A program made the position numbers and the translations under genes. Below are positions 13,971 to 28,646 of a DNA stretch of 64,000 nucleotides, one piece after another. The notes beneath the pieces are model-generated. The model made no database searches, was not told the origin of the DNA, and worked only from the letters and a program-made list of their open reading frames with translations. The number at the start of each line of letters is the position of its first letter. Within the stretch, counting starts at the first letter, position 1. Source of the DNA: Anopheles merus (taxonomy: Eukaryota; Arthropoda; Insecta; Diptera; Culicidae); NCBI RefSeq assembly GCF_017562075.2, contig NC_054083.1, positions 37,741,255 to 37,805,254 on the forward strand. The letters are read 5' to 3'.

Positions 13971-16944
13971 CACACCTACACACACACACACACCCTCTCA
14001 CACATTAGTTCTCTTTCAACTGCACATCTAATGCGTGCAAGGTAAAGCTTAGGTTCTTAGAGCTCTACCAACTTCCCACTCTTTGCCTAGTGTCCACCGA
14101 GAGCGTTTTTCCCACCACCGTTTAGTCGTCCATTGATAGTTGTTGGTTCACCTTGTTTACAGACGATGTATATACAACTTTTCGGCTCCTTTAGATCACT
14201 GTACAGTCCCAGCGTTTTTTTTTTTTACAAGCACCGTAGGAGCAAGGGCCGCATTTCGGTGTCGGAAATACAAACTAATTTTGCTCACCAGAAATATGTT
14301 TGTATGGCACTAGAAATGTGCACCTTTCGTCAATCAAGCACATATCAATAATGTATTTGATATTTTAAAAAGTATTTTTTTGATTTATGAGTGAAAAAGA
14401 AGTGTTCGTATTTTGAAGTGGTCCGCCTAGGTTCGTTTTCGTTTTTGATGTTTTTTACAGCGCATTTTACAAATTATCTGTATCAGTTTTCGATGAGATC
14501 AAAGCCTAGCCCACATTATCCAATAGGCTTTTTTAGTTAAATTATTAATCTTATGTGTTAAAACTGATAACATAAAAATCTGAGACTGATACAAAATGAA
14601 ATCTTAAACAATTCCTTTAAAAATCATTATTCATGGAAAATTGCTTCATAATACGGCAGTACGCTTTAGAACCATTACATCGACTCCTGTCTTTAGAAAT
14701 TTATTCAATTATATTAACTTTATTTTCAATAAGCAATTTAAACCGACGGTTCGGCCTCGATTATTCATTTCAACATAAATATTGGTTATAGTTCTAATAT
14801 TTTTATACTATAATATTATGAAGTATTTAAGAAAATATATTTTAAACGATTTATAACGTAAAAAACCTTTCTAACGAAAATCATTTATACAAATATGTTC
14901 CTTCACGCATCCACTCATAAGTTCCCTTAAAATCATTTGAACATTGAACATAAATTTTTCATAACTATGTCGATTTATTACCTAAAATATATGATATCCT
15001 TCTCCTTCCTCCCGTGATTCTCTTCTATCTGCCGCTCAAATGAAACATCTGTGAATAAATAAATTGCCCTCCAGTGGTGTCCACTTCGAACCTTCAGTTG
15101 CTAAAAACACCTGATCTGGTCTGATAAATAGCGCTAGCTTCAAATTCGTCCCCATTTCATATCCACTCTCCCCCTCCACCCACGCTTTTCTCTCTCACGT
15201 GTGCTGTACCTGTTCGCTCACTATCCCTTTTCGTCTAATCAAACCTTGTCTACCCCTGTGTATTGTCACTCCCAATTCGGATGGTTTTGCGTGGCCGCTA
15301 AACTAAAACAAACAAAACAACAAAATCCCTTAAATCAAACCGTGAAAAAAAAACAAAAACAAACAAAAGAGTAAAACAAAACGCAATCAAATAACGATAA
15401 AATCCCATTCTGCATTTCCATTTGCAAAAAAAAAACTGGCCTCTTGCCTTCCTACTTCGTAGCGCCATCGTACGACGACTATAGCTCATCCACATCGCTC
15501 TAACAGTGTCGATGCCGAGGGCAGCCGCGGAAGCATCCGGAACGCACGGGACATGAATTCGGCCGCCAATGGGGATGAGCCACTGAAACTCTCTCGCCAC
15601 GCCACGCGCTTTCATCACTCGATCGGGGTGGAATAGAGAGCAAATAAACACAGACTCAAACTAATGCCAGTCAGGTGGGGACACCGGGCTGCCCCACACT
15701 GCTAAACGTGTGCGGTAAAACGGGGCCAGGCCTGAAAGGGCAGCATCTGTTTCTCCCCTTTCGATCCTCGCTTTGCGTACTTGTCGCATTCGGGAACGAA
15801 TAACACGACGGCAGTCCATTCAACCGTAAACACGTGGATGTGGATCGACCAAAACAAAAAAAAGCAGAGGATAGCTACACAGTAAACAGCCATCACACCT
15901 GCCACAATAAGAAGCACAGCACAAAACACAGCACGAAGCAGCAAATCCAATAGTGCTGCATTCGTGCATTGTTTCCTGTGCTCCCGGTGGAGAAGGTGTG
16001 GGAAATTTGAATAATCGGATAACCTTTGGCCCAACCGATGGTTTGCTCAGCCCTAGAAAATTGAAAGGGAAAAACCGAACTGGCTTGACGGTGGCTGAAG
16101 GGGGACACACCACCATGTGCCACACATCGATAGCAGCGAACCATTCACGCACACACCGTCGTCACCGGTCGACCGTGTACAATGTGTGATAAGCCTGCAG
16201 AAAGGTGAAAACGAAAAATGGAAATTTTCCTCCCCCACAGTGTGCGCATTACAATTTTCTACCGGCCAAACATTGACAAAAGATGACACAAAACGGGTGG
16301 GAGAAAACGACAGAAACAGACGATCAAATCGCTACCGCTTGTGTGTAGTGGACACACCGAAACGAAATCAATACCGAGCCTCTATCAAAGATGTGACCGA
16401 TGGAAAACACACGTACACGTATGAAAGCTACAAAAAAAAATAAATCCACCACCGGACCCTTCTCACCGATGGAGGCGCCCGGTGCCCCGTATAATCAGTT
16501 AAGCTTCACTAACAAAACGCGCACGTCCATTGATGATAGTAAAAACAGGGGGCTACAGGGCCACTCACCTTCAACCCACCTCCCATTCAACCTCACCACC
16601 AACCGTTGCTTCCGCCATCGCAAAGTCATATAGAGAGAGAGAGAGAAAAAAAATGAAAACAAGCACACAGAAGAAGCAAAAACTCTCCCGACACGCAAGC
16701 AAACACAAACATCATCAAAACCATTCGATAGTGAGTCTGTGAAATCTGTTTTCTCGCTCTGTTTATATATTTTTTTGTTCCGTTCTACTCTGCTGAAAGC
16801 CGTTGCCTGCTTTATTCCTTTCTTTGTGCCTGTGTCTGCCTGTCGCTGTGGTGTTCTTCTTGTTCTGTCTATCTTGTTTCTCTCTTTGTTCTTTGTTTGT
16901 TTCCTCTAGCATTACCTAGCTATGCTCTGTCTCTTTGTATTTCC

Positions 16945-16985
<41 letters not shown>

Positions 16986-19900
16986 TCACTGTTCCATATA
17001 GTCTTGTCTTTTCGTTGTGTGATTCTTGTTGTATATGTTTACACGTTAGCTTTTTCTGCCAATCGTTCTACCATTCCCCACACCAGCATTATTTGTCCAG
17101 CAATCGGTTCGATTGTGCTTCGATGAACGGTGTTTCTTTTTCGTTTTGTTTTGTCCGGTGTACCACGCACCACGCAATTTAGCAGCGGCCACAAAATAGT
17201 AGCGGCCCCAGATAGCGTTTTATAGGGTCACATTTTGGGTAACACGACCGAATTGGATTAAAATTGAGCAACAAACACAATCTTCATCGTATGCGTGTGT
17301 GTGTGCGGGTGTTTTGGTCGTTGTTCCTCGTCGTCCGATCCTGTTTTGTTCTAGCGATTGTTTTCGTAAGTGTGTCCTCATTTTCGGGTGCTGTTGTTGT
17401 TCTTCTTCGTCGTTTCTTTACTACCCAATTTAGGCTGAAAACTTCCGGCTAGTTTTTAGGATTTTTTGTTACATTTTTTAAATCGTTTCCCCCTTATCTT
17501 TCCCTTCTAATCGGATATTGGCTCGTTTTCGTATTTATTTCGCCTGCTAGGCGTTCTTTTTTCCGTTTATCGTTTGTGGCTGATCATGGTGACCTCGGGT
17601 TTTTTGGGAGCTCCGGCCAAACGGTCGGTTTTGTGCTGTGCTGCAGATGATGGTCGTGGTATGCAAAATTGAAAAACTAATCGAACGTTTTGGTGTTTTT
17701 TTTTTGTTCTTTTGAGTGCAAGAATGGGAAAGCTAAAATTAGACTACCGTTAGAGGGTTTACTGTAGAGAAAACAGCTGTACCTGGTACCCGTGCCCTGT
17801 GTTTTAGATAACAGAAATGGGAATGACTGTATTTCCGGGCCCCGTAATGGTTTGCCCTTTTTACGTGGTAATTAACTGTTTTGGGCTTTTTGTTTCGTTT
17901 GAAACGGTTTTTACAGTTTATGCTTGAGTTGAGTTTAAGTGCAACTTTTTCCATTTTGTTGGCTTCGGCATTGAACATCGAAAAGTATGGTAAAATGTAA
18001 CTGTGCTTCATTAGATTCGATTTAATTCAAAAAGAACTTTTGAAAGTTTGCTGAAAAAATGTATTTTTGATCATTGAAACTTTTCGTCAACACAAACTTT
18101 TACAAATTACTTTTATACTTTTATATTTAGTTTCATCTTTTTATATTTACAAAACTTTCGAATATTATGCATCTTGTAATATATTTAATTAGTGTTTCAT
18201 ATTGAATTTTTTAGTTCAATTATTTAAAGTTACACAGCCTTTTTGCTAGATCGAAAACATTGTTTTCAATAGTACGAGGTTTAGTGCACCTAACAATTTA
18301 CATTTTAACCAATAATCCAATACATTTAAATTGATTTCAGTCCTTTTTTTGCAACCTTTCGTATTAAAGATAACTTTCTCCGTCAATTTTCACTCGCTCT
18401 ATTTTCCCTTTTTTCCTTACGGCCAGCAACTTATTGGGATAACAATGTACCTCCACTGTACCTTGCTTCACTTGCTGCTTCCAAAGCTTCCCCACAAACA
18501 TCGACACAAGCAAGACACAAAGTGAAACACCGAAAATTGGAGCTTTAATCCTTTCCAATCTCTAAACGCTCTACCAAGCTGCACACGTTGCACGATAAGG
18601 CCACCCCGCCTCATCTTAACTCCCCACCCATTACATCGTCTGTGTCTCGCTGCGCACCATGCCCAAACCATGCTGCTCCCGGCTGATGACGGGTTTTTCC
18701 ATTCCATTTCACATTTCAATACATTTCACCTTCGCCACTTTGGAATTGGTGCCATCGGGAGGTTGTTTTTTTTTTGTTGCTCTTCTTGTATCTTTCTCCC
18801 TGCTCCCTATTTATATAGGTCGTGTCGTCTGCCTTACATTTGGATGCCCTTTTTGCTGTCAGCACTCTGTGCACACTCCTGCCAGTCGCCTGCACCACAG
18901 CGCAGCGATAAGTGTGTAAAAATGGGAAAAGCATTACCGGCGGCAAGTACGTTACGGGTGCGAGCATGCATGCATGCATGCCAAATCATCTAAAGCATGG
19001 ATAGAGCAACAACAAAAAAGCAACTGGGTAAAACTTACAATATTATCACACCGTACGGCAAGTGGTGTGCACCGATCTGACGAACGGCAAAATGATGCCT
19101 TTTTGTGCGTCGCTCGTGGCGATGAGGTAACAACTTTTGCTTTCTTTCATTCCTCCCCGAAAATGGATTGATTACGGATTTTTCATCCATAATCTTGAAT
19201 TGGGAACTGAATATATGGAGAAAGGAGAGAAAAAACAACCCTCCTTTCTTTGTGATACTGATACTTTTGATATGGAAAAACACGATGCAGACCTTTTGCT
19301 CACGTAAATGAGACGTTTTGTTTAAAATTCAAGACTTTGAGGAAGAAATGTAAGCCATCATTGTCCAAGGATTCAAAGTGTGCCCATCCTACCCGGAACC
19401 AGATGAAAAAGACCAAATCTATGTTTAAACGAAACATAACATAACCATAACTGACGCAAAGTGTAAGCGAATGAAGCAGTTTGTCTTGTGTAATGGTTGA
19501 AATTTAATCCACTGCAAACTGTGTACTGCGGCAACCCCTTTTCCAGGGAATTGGATTTGCCCATGCCCTTGCCCTATTGTTGCAATGATACAGCACTTCG
19601 TCATGCCAGTTCTGACAGGGAACGCAGTGCAATTTCTTGCTACAGTCTTTAACACATACACACACACATTCACAATAGCTGAATATTGACATGGACAACC
19701 GGATGTTTGATTTGTAACGGGCACCACCAACAAACCATGTCCAGGTGCAACATTGCAGCAACGCTTACGGTTGAAATCGCATCGTGTACGTCCGTCATTG
19801 ACTTTTAAATTGCATTGTGGGCTGCACTGCAGCCTGTGTGTTTATACCCCATTTCGTTCGGTATTGTGAGCGTGTAAACCCATCCTTCCGATGCTATCCG

Positions 19901-22900
19901 TCCAGCTGTGTGCGTTCCGCAGGCTTTAGTGATTTTATTCCCGCACTGCAATAATATGTAAGCGAAGCATGCGGCCATGATATCGGAACGAGCGATGATT
20001 ATTGGATCGGTTCGCTGGTCGAACGAAAGCGCTTACCTGGTAGTGCTTGAACCTATAGCGTTTCCAATACCCTTTTACGGTTCGGTACGTGTACAACCTC
20101 TCCCAAGCACACACACGCACACACACACTCTCGAAACACTTCAATCGAAATACGATGGCCGACAAACGAAGCAAAACAAACCACACGCCACACACACACA
20201 CACATCCCTGGAATTCTTTCACCAGAAGGCAGATGGTGTTATTAAACCTTCCAGTTCAATTTACTGAATGCATTACAGGGAAGCAGGATGGTGATCCCAA
20301 GGGAACACACCCACATTTCTAGCATCTTTTTTTTTTGGGATAGAAGCGGAGAAATGGCTTACAGGTTCTGTCTGAGTGCTCCCGTTGACTTTTCGAGCAC
20401 TTCCACACAACCGAACAGGACAGTTATCCTTACGATAAGAAATTTCATTTCGATTCACTACCTCTTCCTGACAGCTTTCTCCCGTTTTTTTTTTGTTGCG
20501 GTAGGGAGTTGATTCTATCGCCAGACACACGTGGGTAAAGAAATAGATTGTGGCTTTCATCAATAGTGTCCCAGTTCAGCGCCGAATGAGCCCCAAACTG
20601 CGGCATAAATTGTGCGAGCTGAATGTCAGCTTAAAAGGTGTCGTCCTCGTGACGGTGTGTAACGGTCTATTCGCATTTCTTCCTGGGCAGACTTATTGCT
20701 CGAAGCGTCCGCTTGATTGGACGCTTATTGCGTTACGCTTCGGTTTGACCCACTTTTACCTCACCTTTTTTAAGGGGCGGAGTTGCTCAGGTGAGCTTTG
20801 CTCCTCACAAGCTTGTCGTTGTTTACCGTACCGCACTGTATAAACGCAGCTGGCTACAAACGTATGCTATAGGCTGGGATTTGATCGCCTCCCAAAGAGG
20901 ATTATTTGATCCTGCCGTGCGATGGAAACGGGCACAGCTGCTGCTCGCAACCTCAACCTCGAGCGATAGTTTGTTATGAATGTCCGGAAGTTGAAAATAA
21001 ACTTGTACACCATTACACTGTTTATGCATGTGTGTGTGTGGCCTACTTTCATACATACGCTTCTCCAGCGTGTGTGTGTGTTTATCTCCGACCTTTATGC
21101 TTTACATTGCAATCCTACACAAACCAAAGTTTGAAAAAGGATATCATCTCAAGGGTACGCAGCCATACAGCCCAGAACTGTACACTGTAGCTCACGGTTC
21201 GATAATAATTTGATCATGTTTATGTTTACCTCCCATCCACCCATTCTCCCACAATGGCTAGAATCACAAGCACCACTAGCACCCTTCACAAATGTTCTCT
21301 CTGGATGTACGGTTCAACTTTGCCATGTTGGCGGCAAGCTGTCATCAACTGCCGACAAGGATGGCACATAAGTTCCAAAGACTTCCAAAGACCGGAAGTC
21401 GACAGTCGATAAAATCTAGAAAATTGTACATATGGCTAACACCCCCTGCTGCTCCGTGCGAAATCCCCCTTTTGGGACAGGGGCACAAGATGAAGAGGAG
21501 CCGATCGTGCCCATCCAAAATCACAAGCATCACCAACAGGGATGAGCGAGGCACAGAACAAACGAGTCCATCGTTTGCCACAACTCAACCCTTGGGAGCT
21601 GGAGCTACTCTCTGGAGCTTTTTTCTGGCTGGGTGGTGGGGGTTTGATGTGTGTAGCCGTTTCCGTGCAGCAGAAAGGGTCGAGTCCGTGGCGAGTGCCT
21701 GCGGTAACCTCACAACCTGGTGGCTGTGGTTGGCGTTTGCGGTGGAATGCGAGCAAGCAGTGTTTTCGGTATCACAGCATCATTAGAGTACATGCTACCG
21801 GAAGGAGCATAACAAACCCGGAACATTGTTGTTTCTTGACGTTGGAGCTTGTTTCGGGATGCGTTGCCGAAGGATGATTTCAAGCCAGCTGCCAGCTGCT
21901 TACGGTCGGTGGTTGGTGTGTGTGTGTGTGTGTGTGTGCTTGATTGGCTACGTGTAGGGATGAGGAAGGACCGGTGGGATTTGTTCCACTGGTGTAGAGA
22001 GATTGGGAAAGTAGTTGTTCTTTCTCTGGATGCAGCCATGAGTGCTTGTGTACACTGTGGATGATGGGTTTACTCCGGTAGCTATTTGTCAGGCAAAACA
22101 GGTTGGTAATTATTTTTATGTAGTAAAATATTATAGTAGCAAAACGAGGGGCTAACGGGGGGATTTTAAAGGCAGCGTTGAAAGAGTTCTAGCCGGTAGA
22201 TGGAAATCACTGTGAATGGGCCATCAAAGCCACTATGTATGTCTGCCGAAAGTCTTAATGTGACTTAGGTCCTTATAGATTCTTTCGTCACTAATCAAAA
22301 GCACTATACAAACTGACATATTCGAAAGCAATTAACGGATCGAGAGAACATGTCATTGCTTTTTGAGCATGCAGGAAGACCTACAAACACAGCAATGGAA
22401 AATAGTTTAAAAGTCATAGCACTGTATTCTCTGTTCGTTTCTTTGAGAAGTCTTGAAAGCTTTGGTCTTTTAAGAACGGAACGGTTTTTCTGGTTTGTCT
22501 GAGCTTAAAATGGTTTCTTTGGGAACAAAACAGAACAGATTTGAACAATAAAAATGGTAATAGTTAATTGTTTTTCTTGGAAATTTCTTATTATTTGTTT
22601 TGTACCACCCATATACTAGTTTTTACTACTAAAATAAATTCATTCTGCATCTGACAAATGATCTTAAAGGCCAGGCTACATTGATCGTACTCGCAAGTGT
22701 AATTTCGATTTTCACTAGCGCATCAGGCGGCGGCTGACCGAAGCATTTTGCCAAACAATTTGGAGCAGCTCCAGAAAATATATTATTTTTCCATGTTTTT
22801 ACTTTAATTGGACTGGAAAATGTTTGTAATTGATAGATAAACATATTGTGCAAGTATTTCAGCCATTTTCGCATCAAACAACGATGACAAAACTACTTAA

Positions 22901-25900
22901 TTTTGAGATCCGGCACGACCATTCTCTCCAGGACCAAAAAAAGCTTCCACCAGCCGCCGCCAGATGCGCTAGTGAAAATCAAAATTACACTACGGAGTAC
23001 GATCAATGTAGCCCGGCCTTTAAAAAAGAAAGCAACCCATCACTAAGGTCGGGCTACATTGTCCGTACTCGCTAGTGCAATTTCGATTTTCACTAGCGCA
23101 TCTGACGGCGGCTGACCGAAGCATTTCGCCAAACAATTTGCAGGTGCTTCAGGAAATATGTTATTTTTAAAAGTTTTTTTCTTAACCTGGACTGGAAAAA
23201 CTTTGAAATCGATAGGTGAATATGTTGTGCAAATATTTCAGTCATTTTCGCATCGAAAAATGATGAAAGTAAAGGCCGGGCTACATTGATCGTACTCGCA
23301 AGTGTAATTTCGATTTTCACTAGAGCATCTGGCGGCGGCTGACCGAAGCATTTTGCCAAACAATTTGGAGCCGCTTCAGAAAATGCGTTATTTTTCCATG
23401 TTTTTTACTTTAACTGGACCTTTTCCAGTCCAGTCCATCTTGGTAATTGATAGATAAATATGTTGTGCAAGTATTTCGTCAGTTTTCGCATCAAAAAACG
23501 GTGAAAAAACTAATTAATTTTGAGATTCAACACGTCCATTCCCCCGACGACCAAAAAAAGCTTCCACCAGCCGCCGCCAGATGCGCTAGTGAAAATCGAA
23601 ATTCCACTAGCGAGTACGGACAATGTAGCCCGACCTTAGTGATGGGTTGCTTTCTTTTTTAAAGGCCGGGCTACATTGATCGTACTCCGTAGTGTAATTT
23701 TGATTTTCACTAGCGCATCTGGCGGCGGCTGGTGGAAGCTTTTTTGGTCCTGGAGAGAATGGTCGTGCCGGATCTCAAAATTAAGTAGTTTTGTCATCGT
23801 TGTTTGATGCGAAAATGGCTGAAATACTTGCACAATATGTTTATCTATCAATTACAAACATTTTCCAGTCCAATTAAAGTAAAAAACATGGAAAAATAAT
23901 ATATTTTCTGGAGCTGCTCCAAATTGTTTGGCAAAATGCTTCGGTCAGCCGCCGCCTGATGCGCTAGTGAAAATCGAAATTACACTTGCGAGTACGATCA
24001 ATGTAGCCTGGCCTTAATGATTTTATGTGATCTAAAATTGTGGTAAACTCTAAGAAACATCACATTCTTAACGACTAGCAATGCAATACACAAAGGTTTG
24101 CATTTTTGTCCACCAGAAGAACCATCATTTCATAAAAAAGTGCCACATTTCTAAACGATGTAGACTTTAGTGTTGGCACATGCACAAGCAATTCAACAAT
24201 GAGATGTGCTTACAATTCCATTGTTCAAGATTTACATCCTCTTTTTTTCAAACTCTATCCTTTTGCCAATAAATCGCACGATGTATCGATTTCAAAAAGC
24301 GCACAATATCCATCACCGATCGCTTCGAATTACCGAATTCCCACAAAACAACTTGCACTTCAAACACGAACGTTGGTAGCACTGTTGCAACTGCCGCTGC
24401 TGTTTTATTGTGCCGCACAACATCCCCGAAAGGGCCATAAAGGGCTGATGTAATACAAATGCTTGTTCTTTTTTATTCTATTTTTGCTACTACCACTTCA
24501 TCTCTTCGCCTAGTGGTGCGGCATGGGAGAAATGAAAAGTATGCCGAATAGAACTCAATTAAACATTTACAAACCGCTCAAAAAGCGTTGCCGACGGAGA
24601 GTGGATGTGGTACGCGGATCACTTATACAAACTATGAGTGGATATGTCTGTGAAAAACCGTGTGCCGCTAACGATAATGTTTCCCACACACACACACACA
24701 CACTAATGTCAAACAATGTTTCAGCGGGCCATGGTTCTGGAGCGCTCGGCGCACTCCATTCTGGAGTTTAGTAGTCGATTAGTTCTTTGCCAAGCGCCGG
24801 CACCAACGTGCACATGCAGGCAGGCCCTGCCAAGATGGCAGATAATGGTTTTGGAAACAAAGGAGCGGATGTTGGAGGGGAATGGGAATGGGAATGAAAC
24901 GACTCAAGAAGCCAGCAGCCAATCGTGTAAAGACTAATTAATTAGCTCGTCTCACAAGTGTAACGATAAACGCTGCCACACATACGCCCAAAACCCCGGG
25001 CACAATGAACTTGAACGTCACAGTTTCGGAAGGGGAAAGAGAGTGATAGAGAGAGACAGCGTTGTCTTCAAAATTAAACCCCACCCCCGGGGAGGGTTGG
25101 AGTGTAAGTGGAATTTTAAGCTGAACAGTAGCAGACGGAGCAGAGCTGCATAAAATTTAATGAAGATATATATTTCCTACGAACTGCTCGCTACCTCCCG
25201 TTGGGGCGGTGTCGGTTTGCACTGGCAGTGGGAAGAAAGGGCGCGCCATGTCGAGCGTGAAATCCTCTCTTAGGATAAATCGCACCTTCATGTGAAATTT
25301 GTAACTCCCGCAACATGCCGGAAACGGTTCATGCCGTGAGGTGCAGTGCGCTTTTACAAGCTAAATGATGTTTTATTTGCCTGCCGGTTGGACCATAAAA
25401 AAGCCCGTTGCCGTTGAGTAAATGGCGCCAATAAATCTCTTGAACCAGAGCCTCAAAAACAGCTGAAGATGGGTTTTTTTTTATCATTTTTCCTAAAAGT
25501 CATGTCTGCCCAAAAATCGAAAAACAAACTTATCAAATCATCCTCAACTTTAACCGATTGCCGGCTGATCGTCATCAAAATCGAACTCACCTCGCGTTCG
25601 TGTATTCCTAATCGGCTACCCTTCTGCACATGCCGTCAATATTAATTTTTATCGAAGGCCATTTGCAGAGCGAACGAGCGCGCCTCGATTGGCCACAAGA
25701 AGTTGGCAAGTAAATGTGATGAAGGTCTACAATAAAAAGAGCAAACCCTCAACATCGCTTAACGACATCATTCACGTGCATTCTTGGGAAACGATTATTG
25801 AAGGGTTTTAATGGTTCTGACGAGGGCCGGTTTCGGGCCGGTTTCGGGCCGGTTTCGCCCAATAGCTAGCGGCGCTTAGATTTGCTTCTGCTTGTTGGTT

Positions 25901-28608
25901 TTCTTCGGACACAATTCTCATCCGTCATGGTGGAGCTTGCAGCGTGTTTGTGGAGGTTTCGGAATCGTGTGAATGGGTTTCGGTTTAAAAAAGCGGTTGT
26001 TTTTAGCGTTCCTTCTCCCTGAAACGGTGTATTTGGTCCTTCCCCTTCATCCCAGCGTTTGCTGTTCGTGCATGTACGTGTTAAGTGTTAACCAGATTCC
26101 CAGAAACAGTGCTGTGGTGTTTTGTTGTTTTTGTTTTAATGTTTCCCCGTAGGAAGAGAAAGCCGGCGCTAGAAGCATCGTACATGAAGTAGGTGTGTTT
26201 GTTCGTCTTTTTTTGTTCTGTACATATGTATATTAGATTACCTTTTACATTTTTACAATTGGCTCCTTTTTTACAATTGGCACCACTTGTTCCCTGTTCA
26301 GAGAACGTGTTAATGAGTGGTGCACCACTCGTCGGAAGGGATTTTTCCACGGCAAAGGCTTCGCCATCGATGCATGTTTTCCGAGTGCGAAGAGCATTTG
26401 GAGTGAAATAAACGCTCCACTTGGGAGCGCTGTTAACATTTGATGCACGCATTTGCCCATTCCGCACGAGAGCCGAGAGCACTTGACGGACGAGAAAGTA
26501 CAATCTTTCCTTCCCATCAACGTTCGTTTCATCCTCGAAAAAGCTCGAAAACTCTGCTTCGCACGGCCTACTTAGCGTGCGCGCGTACACGTGCTCGCCC
26601 GCCTTCTCACGGAAGCTGTTTTGCGATGTTTATGACTGAGTGTTTCAATGTTATCCTTCGGTTCTGTGTATTTCACACCGAAAACAAAACAAAAATGCAA
26701 AAAAAAAACACTTTCACCCTCCACACTCCCATCTGCAAAGTGTAACATTTTGATGTCGATATACGTGTTAATGTGTGTGTGTTTCTTTCTGTTCTAAGCT
26801 TAAAAGGGCTTTCAAAAAACGAGCATAAGTGCCCAACCCTCCCGTTCTTTCACCAAACACGCGCCTACACTTACCTCCCCCACACGATGTGTCACGATGT
26901 TTTGTTTTGTGCTCACTGTTTGACGTATTTCACCGTTTTTTTTGTTATTTATTTCATGTTTTAATTGTCGTACAGCAAATTTTTGAAGCAAATCAAAAAT
27001 ACAAAAATATACACTCATGCACGTTCACGTACACATACACAAGCAGCACACAAACAGGAAGTATTGATTCGGTGTTAGGATAGAGCCGGTTCTCGGGAAC
27101 CGATTACCGAATACTGATTAAGTTTGTTTGTTGCGAAAGCGCACCGTCCGTCTCGATGTTTTGCCCAGCTGAATGTTGTGTTGTTGTCGGTACACTTACA
27201 CACCCGTAACTTGATTGTATTTGTACATTGCGTTTTCACTTCAATGTGTGTGTGTGTGTTATATCCATTTGTCACTATTTGTCACCTTTTTTTTATTATT
27301 ACCATTTCTCGGACTCGTTCACTGTTTCCCATGCCTTTAATCGCTCGACTGTGCCTTTGTTTCGTTATGTGTTTTCCCCTTCATCGACCCGCACCCGCCG
27401 CAGTTATTATGATGGACGAGGAGGACGACGAGGAGGACGAGGAGGAGGACATCGAGGAGGAGGATCTGGACATTGGGGCGGAGATTGATCCGGACTCGCC
27501 GCCGTGGGACGTGTACGGCGACATGGACGTCGAGGATCAGGACGATACGACGGAAAACACGGCGCTGCTGCGAACCGCCGCCAAGACGGAGATCATCGTC
27601 ACGCCTATCAGTCCGGTAAGGCAGGGAGGTTCTCTGTTTTTAAAGGGTGAAAGTTTTGCTAAAGCTACTTGCAGCAGTAGAAGTGATGTTTTTGGATGAA
27701 TTTTGAATGGACTTTGTATCCGTCGCCAGGCGTCTCCATCATATCCGTTTCGCTTTAAATATAATAGTTTTTTTGTAATAATTTCAATGTTTTCTTTGGA
27801 GTTTTTTAACGTTTTATAAAATTGTTTACACTTCGCTTTATACTCATTTTACCCCAATCTTTAAAAAAAATCGCCCAACAAGCATCAAAATTGCAGCAAC
27901 CGTTTCAACTGATATTTACATATAGATCCTTGCAGAAAGACTTTTCTTTTTTATTTATTTTTTGTTCTTCGGTATATGTTGCTTACTAATTACTCTTCTC
28001 TATGCAACGATCGATGCGGTCAAATCGCCGGCTTTTTCTCAATCATCTTCCCACAATGGTACGTGTTTGGAAGAGTTTGCTGTAAGAGCTCCTTTTAGCA
28101 GTGAATCCCCTTTTGCCCTGCAACGCATGCCTCCAGCACCCATTGCAACCGATTCTGAACCGTTCAGCCACTTTTGGTTGATACTCCATGATGTATAAGT
28201 GTCCTACACTGTTCACAGGGATTCATTTTCATGGGTTTTTTGGGAGCTCAGGACGGGCATGTTGTCTGAGTGTAAATAAATGCAACATAACACTATAATC
28301 ACAACCATTTTTGGGGTCCGAAAATGCCACCATCCCACCCCCAAATGTGTATTTTTACCTGCATTACTACACAAGCATTGATCTACAGTAGCAAATGTTG
28401 TTGTGTTCCTCCATCGTAAAGATACACACGTAAAGAACCTCACCGGCTGAGCTACAACCGTGCCACACGCATTACTCAAACATTGTGTTGCCTTTTCTTT
28501 CGCATCGCCACACAGGTCAGCTCGGCATTCGAGCTAAATCGCATGGACAGTGAGGAGTACCGCCGCTCCAAGCAGGTCGCCGCCAACAACAATGAGGGCG
28601 AACAGCAC

Positions 28609-28646
<38 letters not shown>

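Larger units (their letters stand above)
12543..27403 (+). other. KCNQ intron (14.9 kb)
   Basis: This is the largest KCNQ intron in the window. It holds a candidate alternative last exon (15463-15636), a four-copy MITE palindrome (22664-24018), a CA repeat (13930-13968), a CT repeat (16946-16980), a TG tract near 21918-21938 and a triple 11-bp repeat (25824-25857). AT-rich stretches occupy about 14340-15000 and 18010-18310. Several open frames of 100-170 codons (for example 21292-21786 plus and 26081-26590 minus) have no recognisable features and no splice context. Confidence 0.7.

Noticed and set aside
14221..14351. Possible exon after a long T tract (reads HRRSKGRISVSE)
   Set aside because: The acceptor is plausible, but joined to the 12542 donor it meets a stop at the second codon. 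Only donors at 11738 or 12018 would keep it open, and nothing else supports it.
21292..21786. 164-codon plus-strand frame in the KCNQ intron
   Set aside because: GC-rich intronic DNA with overlapping frames on both strands, no recognisable domain, no splice context and unremarkable residue order.
26081..26590. 169-codon minus-strand frame in the KCNQ intron
   Set aside because: The longest minus-strand frame in this intron, but low in hydrophobic order, with a chance-like short GANCKKGANCK repeat and no family signature. It needs expression data before being called.
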